Of a DNA stretch of 5,559 nt, positions 1-5,559 are shown piece after piece. The notes beneath the pieces are model-generated. The model was not told the origin of the DNA. It saw only the letters and a program-made list of their open reading frames with translations, and did no database searches. The first letter of the stretch is position 1. Each line of letters opens with the position of its first letter. This DNA comes from Pseudomonadota bacterium (GTDB taxonomy: Bacteria; Myxococcota_A; Polyangia; Polyangiales; Sandaracinaceae), in the NCBI GenBank assembly GCA_023427125.1, contig JAEZBP010000307.1, positions 1 to 5,559 of the forward strand. Reading direction: 5' to 3'. The translations under genes and the position numbers were made by a program.

Positions 1-1914
1 GGTGTGCGCCGTGCCCGCCGCGATCTGAGCCGCGCCCGTGATCCCGGCAATCGCTACCGGGCGACCGCGCTCGACGGCGTCCGGCGCGACGCCGAGCTCG
101 CCTCGCGAGCCGGAGCCCCAGCAGTGCACCTCCCCGCTTCGAGCGCGCGCGCAGACGTGGCTCCTCCCGTAGGCCAGCTCTTCGATCGGCGGGAGGTCGA
201 GGCGCGCCAGCTCCGTCTGCCGGTAGCGGGCCGCGCACTCCACGCTTCCGTCGGTGCGGCGCAGGCAGACCCTGCTGTCCTTCAGGGCGAGCTCGGCGGC
301 GTCGCGCCCGACCGGCGCCGACGCCAGCCGCTCGAAGCGGGTGCCCCTCGCGCTGAAGAGGGTGAGCTCGCCGCTCCGGCTCAGCGTCGCGACGTCCATG
401 GAGCCACCGGCGACGGCGACGACGTTCGCCGCACCGGCGAGGTCCTCGAGCCCGAGCGCCTGGTGTTCGCGGCGGACCTCGCACGCGACGCTGCCGCGCT
501 CGCGCAGGAAGCACCTCGAGCCGCCCGCGATCGCTCGCACGCCGGTGGCGCGCTCGCTCGCGCTCGACCCGCAGCGCAGCGCGCCGCCCTCGAGCACGCA
601 GCCCTCGTAGCCGTAGCCGATGGGCGTCGCGCTCCTGGCGATCGAGGTCGGGCGAGGCCGCCAGGGCTCGACGACGGGCACCTCGCTCGTGCGCTCAGCG
701 CCCCAGCACGTCCAGCCTTCGGCGGTGCGGGCGCAGCTCCGAGCGCCGAAGGCGGCGATCGCGTCGGCGCGGACGCCGGGCACCTCGACCGGTGAGAAGT
801 CGCGGCGCATGCGCTCCTCGCCGAACGCCCCACCGTCGTGGCGGCCCCAGCAGAAGAGCGCGCCGGCGGCGTCGAGCGCGCACGCGTGGCCCCCGCCGGT
901 CGCGACCCGCACCGCGCCGGGCACCCCCGGATCGATGGGCGTGGCCGGGGTCTGCCCTTCGGCGATCGGTCCCAGCATCGCGTAGCGGTTGTCGCCGAAG
1001 CAGCGGAGCAGGCCGGCGCGATCGATCATGCACAGGGCCTCGTCGATCGAGGAGCTGGGGCTCATCTCGCGCACGCCGTCGAGCGCGGGGAAGCGCGTGG
1101 CGCGGTCCGCCTCGAGCTCGAGCTCCTCGTCGAGCCAGAGGTACTCGCCCCAGCAGTGCGCGGCGCCGTAGGGGCTCCATCCGCACGCGAACGCGCCGTC
1201 GACGCGGAGGCGGTCGATGGCGGGGAGGTCTTGGATGCGCCGCAGCCGGTCGGGCTCGCCTCCCCAGTCATCCCTGCAGTGCACGTCGCCGGTGTCGGTG
1301 CGCACGCAGACCATCCCGTCCGCGACCTCCACGTCGGTGGCGCCGTCGATCGTCGCGACGCTCGGGTTGGTGCGTGGATCGTCCGCGCCGAGGTCCCAGC
1401 AGACGAGCTCGTCGCCGGCCACCGCGCACACGCGCTCCAGCGCGGCGTCGAGATCCTCGATCGGGTGGGTGGTCGTGAGCTCGAGCGGCGCGCTCGCCCA
1501 CTCCTCTTCCGCGTCCTCGACGCACTCCTCCGACTCGCCGCAGCGCTCGTACCACTCCTCGTAGAGGTCGTGGCCCGGTTCGCGGTAGAGGTCGCCGAAG
1601 CAGCGCGCGGTGCGCTCGCCGGTCCGGGCGACGCAGTACGTGACCTCGCCGACCGCGAGCCGATCGGCGGAGAGATCGTGTCGGACCGAAGGCAAGGTGC
1701 GGCCGGCCGCGGGCACCGCGCCGAGGCACCGCAGGCTGTCTTCGTAGAGGAGGCAGGTGAAGTCGGCGCCCGCTCCGAGCAAGGGGAGCGGCGCGGCGGG
1801 CGGTGCGTCCACGCGCTGCGCGCTCGGCGCGAGGGCCGGCGCGGCCACCGGAGGAGCGGCGGGCGCGCCGCAGGCGAGCAGGAGCGCGGAGGTGAGCGCA
1901 GCGGAGAGACGCAT
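1..1914 (-). CDS. RCC1-repeat beta-propeller lipoprotein, C-terminus off the left edge
   Basis: The minus-strand frame is open from the ATG at 1914 to position 1 (638 codons, no stop), so the C-terminus is missing. Residues 1-14 form a short signal peptide ending in a lipobox (LLAC, lipidated Cys15), followed by a Pro/Ala-rich linker to about residue 45. The rest is about 13 RCC1-type repeats of 35-50 residues. The clearest are at about 338-366 (GGHACALDAAGALFCWG) and 580-608 (GRSHVCARARSGEVHCWG, then GSRGELG). The final visible residues, IAAGTAHT, begin another repeat. Twelve repeats have a Cys pair 9-11 residues apart (54/63, 94/105, 163/172, 203/213, 244/254, 295/305, 345/355, 394/403, 439/448, 468/478, 550/560, 588/598); the repeat near 499-530 has none. 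An acidic insert at 117-140 carries C125/C131. RCC1 propellers usually mediate binding rather than catalysis; the ligand cannot be inferred. A GGGAG Shine-Dalgarno lies 5 nt before the start. Probably co-transcribed with the upstream WD40 lipoprotein. The family is confident, the function unknown. Confidence 0.9.
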   Translation of the reverse strand, partial: MRLSAALTSALLLACGAPAAPPVAAPALAPSAQRVDAPPAAPLPLLGAGADFTCLLYEDSLRCLGAVPAAGRTLPSVRHDLSADRLAVGEVTYCVARTGERTARCFGDLYREPGHDLYEEWYERCGESEECVEDAEEEWASAPLELTTTHPIEDLDAALERVCAVAGDELVCWDLGADDPRTNPSVATIDGATDVEVADGMVCVRTDTGDVHCRDDWGGEPDRLRRIQDLPAIDRLRVDGAFACGWSPYGAAHCWGEYLWLDEELELEADRATRFPALDGVREMSPSSSIDEALCMIDRAGLLRCFGDNRYAMLGPIAEGQTPATPIDPGVPGAVRVATGGGHACALDAAGALFCWGRHDGGAFGEERMRRDFSPVEVPGVRADAIAAFGARSCARTAEGWTCWGAERTSEVPVVEPWRPRPTSIARSATPIGYGYEGCVLEGGALRCGSSASERATGVRAIAGGSRCFLRERGSVACEVRREHQALGLEDLAGAANVVAVAGGSMDVATLSRSGELTLFSARGTRFERLASAPVGRDAAELALKDSRVCLRRTDGSVECAARYRQTELARLDLPPIEELAYGRSHVCARARSGEVHCWGSGSRGELGVAPDAVERGRPVAIAGITGAAQIAAGTAHT

Positions 1915-1979
1915 GCGGGCTCCCGAACGAGCGCGGCGCGGTGGGAGATTCCAAGCCGCTGACATCTGCCCGTCGTGGA
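1915..1979. other. Short gap between two co-directional lipoprotein genes
   Basis: These 65 bp separate the stop of the WD40 lipoprotein from the start of the RCC1 lipoprotein. I see no T-tract terminator and no convincing promoter. The spacing is compatible with one transcript carrying both genes. The only structure is a 5-bp CTCCC/GGGAG inverted repeat (1920-1924 with 1943-1947) around an 18-nt loop. It would involve the Shine-Dalgarno but is too weak to call. Confidence 0.4.
1919..1924 (-). promoter_or_regulatory. Ribosome binding site of the RCC1 lipoprotein gene
   Basis: Read on the minus strand, GGGAGC ends 4 nt before the ATG at 1914 (GGGAG core with 5-nt spacing). It supports this start over the out-of-frame ATG at 1954, which opens a frame without RCC1 repeats or a lipobox. 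Confidence 0.5.
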
Positions 1980-3650
1980 TCAGCGCGCGATCAGGTCCCA
2001 GCGCCGCACGATCCCGTCGGAGCCGCCGGTGACGAGGAACGAGCCGCTCGGCCCGAGGGCGATCGTCGTGATCTCGTACGAGCTCCCCTGCACGACGAAG
2101 CGCGGGGTGTCGACGTCCGTGAAGTCGTAGACGCGCACGTTGCCGTCCTCGATCCCGCCCGTCGTGCAGTGCGTCGCCCACGCGATGCTGCCGTCGGTCA
2201 CGATCTCGTCCGCGCACACGTCGAGGGCCGCGAGCTCGCGGCCGGAGGGCGCCGCGCGAAGGTAGAAGCCCGGCTCGAGCAGACCGCGCGAGCCCATGAG
2301 CACGTACGAGGTGCCGGGGAGGATCGCGATGCCGTACATGTACGTCGTGAACGGCGCGTCGTCGTAGACGGTGGCCCAGGTGTCGGTGCGGAGGACGCGC
2401 GCGCGGCCGCGCGTGCAGCCCCAGCGCTCGTCGGGCTGATCGCAGCCGGCCATCGCGAGCCAGCCGCCGCTGCGGCTCACCGCGAGGCTGGAGAGGAGCC
2501 CGCCGAGCGGCGAGTGGAGCTCGTGGATCAACGATCCATCGAGCGCGTACACCTGCAAGAGGCCCGCGCAGGAGGTCGCGCCCGGCGTGCACGTCGCCAC
2601 CGAGACGCCGGCGGGGCTCTCGGTGCTCGCGTCGTAGTGGAGCGCGACCGACCGGCCGAAGCCGGGCAGGACCTGGCTGAGGATGCGCGTGTTGCTCGGG
2701 ATGTCGTAGACCTCGACCAAGCCCTCGATGCACGTCGTCGCCGCGCGGTTGCAGCCCGACGCCGCGAGGGTCCGGCCGTCGTGCGAGAGGCTCACGTCCC
2801 CGGCCTCGAAGAGCGTCGAGAACGAGGCGAGCTCGGCGAGCGTGCCGGCGTCGAAGACGCGGACATCGCCGTGTCCGTCGCCGGCCGCGATGACCGAACC
2901 ATCGATCGACACGGCGACCGAGTTGATGAAGCTGCCGAACGTCGCGACCGTGCGGCGCATGCCGGCCGGCTCGCAGGCGCCCGCGCGGCAGAAGCCGAGC
3001 TGATCGGGGATCCCCAGGTCGCACTGCTCGCGCTCGGCGATCGGCGCGCAGCCGTCGCAGCACTCGCCGCGCTCCGAGCACGCGCACGCGCCGCTCGGGC
3101 CGCCCGCGAAGCCGTGGCTGAAGTGCGTGACCTGGGCGCGTGCGGCGCCGCCCTCGATCACGGTGGGCAGCCGATCGAATCCGCCCGACGCGTTGCTCCA
3201 GAAGACCTCGGTGCTCGGGTCGGTGACGCCCTCGAACGCGACCTCGATCGGGATCGCGAACGTGATGCCGTCGGGCTCGAACGAGAAGACGCGCGAGCGC
3301 GCCTCGACGCCGGCGGGCAGCGACACGCCGCCGCTCTCGCGCACGACGAGCTCGGTCTCGCGGCTCAGCGCCCCGGCGGGGATCTCCAGCGTGACCCCGG
3401 CCGCGCGGAGCGTGCCCCCATCGGGGCCGATCGTCGTGGCGGTCGGCGGCACGGTCCCGCCGCGCGTGCCGCAGTCGCCACAGTCGGTGCCGTACTCGCA
3501 GACGGAGTAGAGCGAGCCCGGCCCTCCGTCATCGCACTCGCCGTCGAACGCGTGCTCGCACGTGTTCTTGCAGACAGGGCCGCTCGGCTCGGGGCGGCAG
3601 CTCGAGAGCGCGAGGCAGCTCGAGATCACGAGGAGAGGGAGGGCACGCAT
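1980..3650 (-). CDS. Lipoprotein with Cys-rich motif, ZU5-like domain and WD40 propeller
   Basis: Complete 556-residue protein, predicted exported and lipid-anchored. The signal peptide at 1-17 has a hydrophobic core LPLLVIS and ends in lipobox LSSC (Cys18). Residues 27-60 are a Cys/Asp/Gly motif with C27, C31, C39, C51, C57 and C60 around DGECDDGGPGS. Residues about 74-180 resemble a ZU5 domain: GPDGGTL, VTLEIPAGALSRETEL, FSFEPDGITF and the closing HFSHG. A second Cys-rich patch follows at 189-226. Residues about 231-556 form a WD40-like propeller, plausibly seven blades; the last, at 524-556, is the clearest (TGGSDGIVRRWDL) and others end in DVRVFD, LVEVYD, LLQVYA and NVRVYD. Three blades have a Cys pair in the same hairpin (300/307, 354/361, 403/412). 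WD40 and ZU5 modules normally make protein contacts; I see no catalytic site. It is probably first in an operon with the RCC1 lipoprotein. The start is set by the signal peptide, although the Shine-Dalgarno (GTGAGA, 10 nt upstream) is weak. The partner or ligand is unknown. Confidence 0.92.
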   Translation of the reverse strand: MRALPLLVISSCLALSSCRPEPSGPVCKNTCEHAFDGECDDGGPGSLYSVCEYGTDCGDCGTRGGTVPPTATTIGPDGGTLRAAGVTLEIPAGALSRETELVVRESGGVSLPAGVEARSRVFSFEPDGITFAIPIEVAFEGVTDPSTEVFWSNASGGFDRLPTVIEGGAARAQVTHFSHGFAGGPSGACACSERGECCDGCAPIAEREQCDLGIPDQLGFCRAGACEPAGMRRTVATFGSFINSVAVSIDGSVIAAGDGHGDVRVFDAGTLAELASFSTLFEAGDVSLSHDGRTLAASGCNRAATTCIEGLVEVYDIPSNTRILSQVLPGFGRSVALHYDASTESPAGVSVATCTPGATSCAGLLQVYALDGSLIHELHSPLGGLLSSLAVSRSGGWLAMAGCDQPDERWGCTRGRARVLRTDTWATVYDDAPFTTYMYGIAILPGTSYVLMGSRGLLEPGFYLRAAPSGRELAALDVCADEIVTDGSIAWATHCTTGGIEDGNVRVYDFTDVDTPRFVVQGSSYEITTIALGPSGSFLVTGGSDGIVRRWDLIAR

Positions 3651-3744
3651 GGGCCGATCGTCTCACGACGACGGGCGTCCGCGCCCTCGTCCGTTTGGAC
3701 GATGTCGCGGCCCCTCGGTCGTCGCGTGGTATGACGATTCGAGC
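3651..3744. promoter_or_regulatory. Divergent intergenic region with overlapping dyads
   Basis: This 94-bp gap lies between the start codons of the minus-strand WD40 lipoprotein and the plus-strand peptidase, so it should hold promoters for both directions. I cannot assign -35/-10 boxes with confidence. It contains two inverted repeats that share bases: GACGA-c-GGGCG paired with CGCCC-TCGTC (3667-3691, 10 bp with a one-base bulge and a 4-nt loop), and the perfect TCGTCC-gttt-GGACGA (3687-3702). Either could be an operator. In the lipoprotein transcript they could be alternative leader hairpins beginning 16 nt before the start codon. Confidence 0.4.
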
Positions 3745-4947
3745 ATGGATGAGCGACGCGTGCGCGAGGCGGTACGGTCCTCGTTCGAGAGCGAGCAGGT
3801 GCCGTTCTTGAAGGCGCTGGTCGAGCAGCCGAGCTGCACCCGCGAGCCTTCGGACGTGGAGGCGGCGGCGCAGCTCGTCGACGCGATGGCCGCGCGGCTC
3901 GGGCTCTCGCGCGAGCTCGTGGCCGATCCGAGCGGGCGCTTCGCGGCGCACCGGATCTACGCGACGCCGCGGGCGAGCGAGGGTGAGAAGGCGCTGGCGC
4001 TGGTCGGCCACGTCGACACGGTCTTCCCGCGGGCGATGGGCTTCTTCGGGTTCGTGCGCGAGGGCGACGTGGCGCGGGGGCCCGGCGTGCTCGACATGAA
4101 GAGCGGGCTCTCGGCGATCCTCTTCGCGCTCTCGGCGGTCCGCGAGGCGGCGCCCGAGCGCTTCGCGGAGCTCGCCGTCCGCTTCGTGTGCGTGAGCGAC
4201 GAGGAGGTCGGCTCGCCCTCGAGCGCGCCGATCTGGAAGCGCCTCGCGCCCTCGACGGAGGCGGCGCTGGTCTTCGAGGCCGGGCGCCACGAGGACAAGA
4301 TCGTGACGCGCCGAAAGGGCGGCGCGGTGTTCACGATCGAGGCGCGCGGCAAGGCCGCCCACGCGGGCAACCGCCACGCCGAGGGGGTGAGCGCGATCCA
4401 CGGGCTCGCCCTGGTGGTCGCGCGGCTCGAGGCGCTGACCGACTACGCGCGCGGCGTGACGGTGAACGTGGGGCTGATCGAGGGCGGCAGCGCGAAGAAC
4501 ACGGTGCCCGATCGCGCGCGCTGCGAGGTCGACGCGCGCTTCGTTCGCTCAGAGGACGGAGCGTGGCTCGAGGAGACGATCGCCTCGCTCGGGCGCGCGC
4601 CCTTCGCCGGGCTCGAGGGCGTCCCCGAGAAGCTCGCGGCGCTCTCGTTCACGACCGGCGGCGGGGTGACGCGCCCTCCGATGGAGGCTACCGACGCGAG
4701 CCAGGCGCTGCGGCTCGCCTACGAGCGGCACGCGCGCCTCGCGGGGCTCGGCGTTGGCGAGGCGCCTCTCCAGGGCGGCGGCTCCGACGCGAGCCTGCTC
4801 GCCGCGTGCGGCGTGCCTTCGATCGACGGCCTCGGCCCCCATGGTCAGCACTTTCACGAGCGCGAGGAGTGGTGCAGCCTCGAGAGCCTGCGAGGGCGGA
4901 CCGAGGCGCTCGCGACGTTCTTGAACGATCGCGTTACCCTGACCTGA
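3745..4947 (+). CDS. M20-family metallopeptidase, carboxypeptidase G2-like
   Basis: Cytoplasmic 400-residue di-zinc hydrolase of the M20 peptidase family, of the usual length. By alignment to known M20 motifs, the metal site is H89 (GHVDTV, with D91), bridging D117 (GPGVLDMKSG), E154, E178 (VFEAG) and H371 (FHEREEW). E153 in SDEEVG is the catalytic base. A Glu at the 178 position is typical of the carboxypeptidase branch; aminopeptidases usually have Asp. The inserted dimerisation domain spans about 190-305, with H206 in GKAAHAGN and N252 in KNTVPDRA, both matching the carboxypeptidase G2 pattern. The region GGGSDASLLAACGVPSIDGLG (345-364) also matches that family. The likely reaction is hydrolysis of a C-terminal residue, possibly Glu, from a peptide or N-acyl amino acid. 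The substrate is an inference, and an ArgE- or DapE-like deacylase is less likely. I chose ATG 3745 because M20 similarity begins there; the frame stays open upstream to 3562 but would overlap the divergent gene. The Shine-Dalgarno is weak. No signal peptide. Confidence 0.93.
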   Translation: MDERRVREAVRSSFESEQVPFLKALVEQPSCTREPSDVEAAAQLVDAMAARLGLSRELVADPSGRFAAHRIYATPRASEGEKALALVGHVDTVFPRAMGFFGFVREGDVARGPGVLDMKSGLSAILFALSAVREAAPERFAELAVRFVCVSDEEVGSPSSAPIWKRLAPSTEAALVFEAGRHEDKIVTRRKGGAVFTIEARGKAAHAGNRHAEGVSAIHGLALVVARLEALTDYARGVTVNVGLIEGGSAKNTVPDRARCEVDARFVRSEDGAWLEETIASLGRAPFAGLEGVPEKLAALSFTTGGGVTRPPMEATDASQALRLAYERHARLAGLGVGEAPLQGGGSDASLLAACGVPSIDGLGPHGQHFHEREEWCSLESLRGRTEALATFLNDRVTLT

Positions 4948-5133
4948 CCCTAGGAAATGACTGAGCGCGGTCCTACGACACGACCCCTTCCACCGTTCGT
5001 CCTGAGCCGGCGCGCAGCGCCGAGTCGAAGGACGTCGCGGCCGCGCGCCCTTCGACTGCGCTCAGGGCGAACGGAGGGGACAGCAAGAGCGTCGGTGACC
5101 TGGAACGACGCTCCCTGACTTACGGACGACGGC
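4948..5133. other. Intergenic region dominated by an inverted repeat
   Basis: This 186-bp stretch lies between the peptidase and the small membrane protein. About half of it is the inverted repeat described separately. I see no intrinsic terminator: a 5-bp TAGGA/TCCTA pair at 4951-4975 has a 15-nt loop and no T-run. The last 50 bp before ATG 5134 contain only a weak Shine-Dalgarno-like GGA near 5124-5126. A promoter for the downstream pair of genes may lie here but cannot be placed. Confidence 0.4.
4984..5079. repeat. REP-like inverted pair (compound palindrome)
   Basis: Two inverted copies of one unit face each other. The left copy (4993-5033) reads CCGTTCGTCCTGAGC, then a 15-nt insert, then AGTCGAAGGAC. 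The right copy (5047-5074) is its reverse complement, with GC in place of the insert and two substitutions. The insert is itself a perfect 6-bp hairpin, CGGCGC-gca-GCGCCG (5008-5022). The ends CCGTTCG/CGAACGG pair exactly, and beyond them CCCCT (4984-4988) can pair with AGGGG (5075-5079). Each copy can also fold alone (GTCCT/AGGAC at 4999-5033, GCCCT/AGGGC at 5047-5068). The 13-nt centre contains GCGGCCGC. The core CCTTCGACTGCGCTCAGG resembles a dispersed repeat I recognise from many bacterial genomes, often seen as spurious peptides such as VRPERSRR. The family name is uncertain. There is no T-run, so it is not a standard terminator. Confidence 0.75.
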
Positions 5134-5448
5134 ATGGCGAAGAAGGTAAACAAGCGAGAGCTGAGAGAGCAGAGGCGCGAGGAGGAGAGGGCCGAGCGCG
5201 AGGCGGCCGAGGCGAAGGCGCAGAAGCGCCTGCGCCTGATGCGGCTCCTGGTGGCGGTGGTCCCGCTCGTGACGCTCGCGTTCGCGATCCCGACCTGGCT
5301 CGTGCTCGAGTCGCCGCGCGCGGCCGCGCTGCTCGCGGTCGTCGGTGTGGCGGTCTGGATACCAGTCTTGCTCGGCGGCCTCGGCTCGGCGATCGAGCCC
5401 CGCGACCGGACGCGCGCCGGATCGATCGACTTCGGCCACCGCAAGTGA
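5134..5448 (+). CDS. Small two-helix membrane protein with charged N-terminal helix
   Basis: This 104-residue protein is of no family I recognise. Residues 1-37 are extremely charged (KRELREQRREEERAEREAAE) and would form a long amphipathic helix or short coiled coil. Two predicted membrane segments follow at about 37-58 (LLVAVVPLVTLAFAIPTWLVL) and 64-85 (AALLAVVGVAVWIPVLLGGL), joined by a tight turn (ESPR). A polar tail, EPRDRTRAGSIDFGHRK, closes the protein. Positive charges on both ends predict an in-in hairpin with N- and C-termini in the cytoplasm. The start is supported by the basic MAKKVNKRE opening; the Shine-Dalgarno (GGA, about 7 nt upstream) is weak. Its stop codon overlaps the start of the next gene, suggesting coupled translation and a shared role. 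Codon use and hydrophobic pattern indicate a real gene. The function is unknown. Confidence 0.8.
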   Translation: MAKKVNKRELREQRREEERAEREAAEAKAQKRLRLMRLLVAVVPLVTLAFAIPTWLVLESPRAAALLAVVGVAVWIPVLLGGLGSAIEPRDRTRAGSIDFGHRK

Positions 5449-5559
5449 GCGCGCCGCTCCGCGCGCTGTTCGCGGTGCGCGCGCTGAGCGCGCCGTCGGC
5501 CGCGCGCGCGCAGGACGCGGTGGCGGACGCGGTGGTGATCGTGGAGGAGGGGGCCCCCG
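5445..5559 (+). CDS. Start of an unidentified gene, cut by the right edge
   Basis: A GTG at 5445 overlaps the preceding stop in a GTGA junction and opens a frame that runs to the window end (38 codons visible). The peptide begins MSAPLRALFAVRALSAPSAARAQDA. It resembles a signal peptide ending ARA-Q, but its hydrophobic core is short and broken by arginine, so export is only a possibility. Residues 24-31 are a small duplication, DAVADAVV. No domain can be recognised from so little sequence. Of the two other plus-strand frames, one stops within about 40 nt and the other gives a low-complexity Arg/Gly peptide. No Shine-Dalgarno precedes the GTG, consistent with translational coupling. Confidence 0.5.
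   Translation, partial: MSAPLRALFAVRALSAPSAARAQDAVADAVVIVEEGAP

Noticed and set aside
838..1962. Long plus-strand open frames across 4-1962
   Set aside because: They are in the exact antisense codon register of the RCC1 gene, which explains their length in GC-rich DNA. The RCC1 repeats fix the true strand.
1941..3734. 597-codon open frame on the plus strand
   Set aside because: It lies opposite the WD40 lipoprotein, its translation is Arg/Ala/Asp low-complexity with no domain, and the minus-strand product has a lipobox and clear domains.
3695..3735. TTGGAC and TATGAC as a sigma-70 promoter for the peptidase
   Set aside because: The spacing is 29 bp and the matches are partial.
3562..3744. 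Longer N-terminus for the M20 peptidase, starting at ATG 3562 or 3649
   Set aside because: The extra residues are Arg-rich, overlap the 5' end of the divergent lipoprotein or abut its start codon, and precede the normal M20 N-terminus.
4951..4975. TAGGA/TCCTA hairpin as terminator of the peptidase gene
   Set aside because: Only 5 bp with a 15-nt loop and no T-tract.
5102..5126. GGAAC as an ECF-sigma -35 element before the small membrane protein
   Set aside because: No fitting -10 element follows, and the start site would fall on or inside the coding start.
4950..5444. Minus-strand frame containing VRPERSRR and LRTNG
   Set aside because: This peptide comes from translating the inverted repeat, and the rest is antisense to the small membrane protein.
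5499..5513. Alternating GC run with Z-DNA potential
   Set aside because: Such runs are expected in coding DNA of this composition, and nothing nearby suggests a role.

Overview
The window is very GC-rich, with strong G/C bias at third codon positions. It looks like a piece of a large myxobacterial (Myxococcota/Polyangia-type) chromosome. The best clues are two large secreted lipoproteins built from beta-propeller repeats. One starts with a Cys/Asp/Gly-rich motif (CKNTCEHAFDGECDDGGPGS) that I know mainly from myxobacterial surface proteins. This assignment is an inference from composition and protein style, not from a database search.

Layout. Positions 1-1914 (minus) hold most of a lipoprotein made of about 13 degenerate RCC1-type propeller repeats; its C-terminus lies beyond the left edge. 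It sits 65 bp downstream of a second minus-strand lipoprotein (1980-3650) with a Cys-rich motif, a ZU5-like domain, a second Cys-rich patch and a seven-bladed WD40-like propeller. The two are probably co-transcribed, WD40 gene first. A 94-bp divergent gap (3651-3744), which contains two overlapping inverted repeats, separates them from a plus-strand cytoplasmic M20 metallopeptidase related to carboxypeptidase G2 (3745-4947). A 186-bp intergenic region follows, containing a compound inverted repeat at about 4984-5079 that looks like a REP pair. Next come a 104-residue membrane protein (5134-5448) and, overlapping it by 4 bp, the start of another gene (5445 to the right edge).

How they fit together. 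The two lipoproteins are likely exported and lipid-anchored. Both carry pairs of cysteines in the hairpins of their propeller blades, as if each blade were stapled by a disulfide. The peptidase has no signal peptide and should act on peptides or acyl-glutamate-like substrates inside the cell. Nothing in its sequence links it to the lipoproteins. The last two genes look translationally coupled. I see no complete novel system, RNA gene, CRISPR array or insertion sequence. The most notable points are the disulfide-patterned propeller lipoproteins, the N-terminal Cys/Asp motif, the inverted repeat pair and the dyads in the divergent promoter gap.
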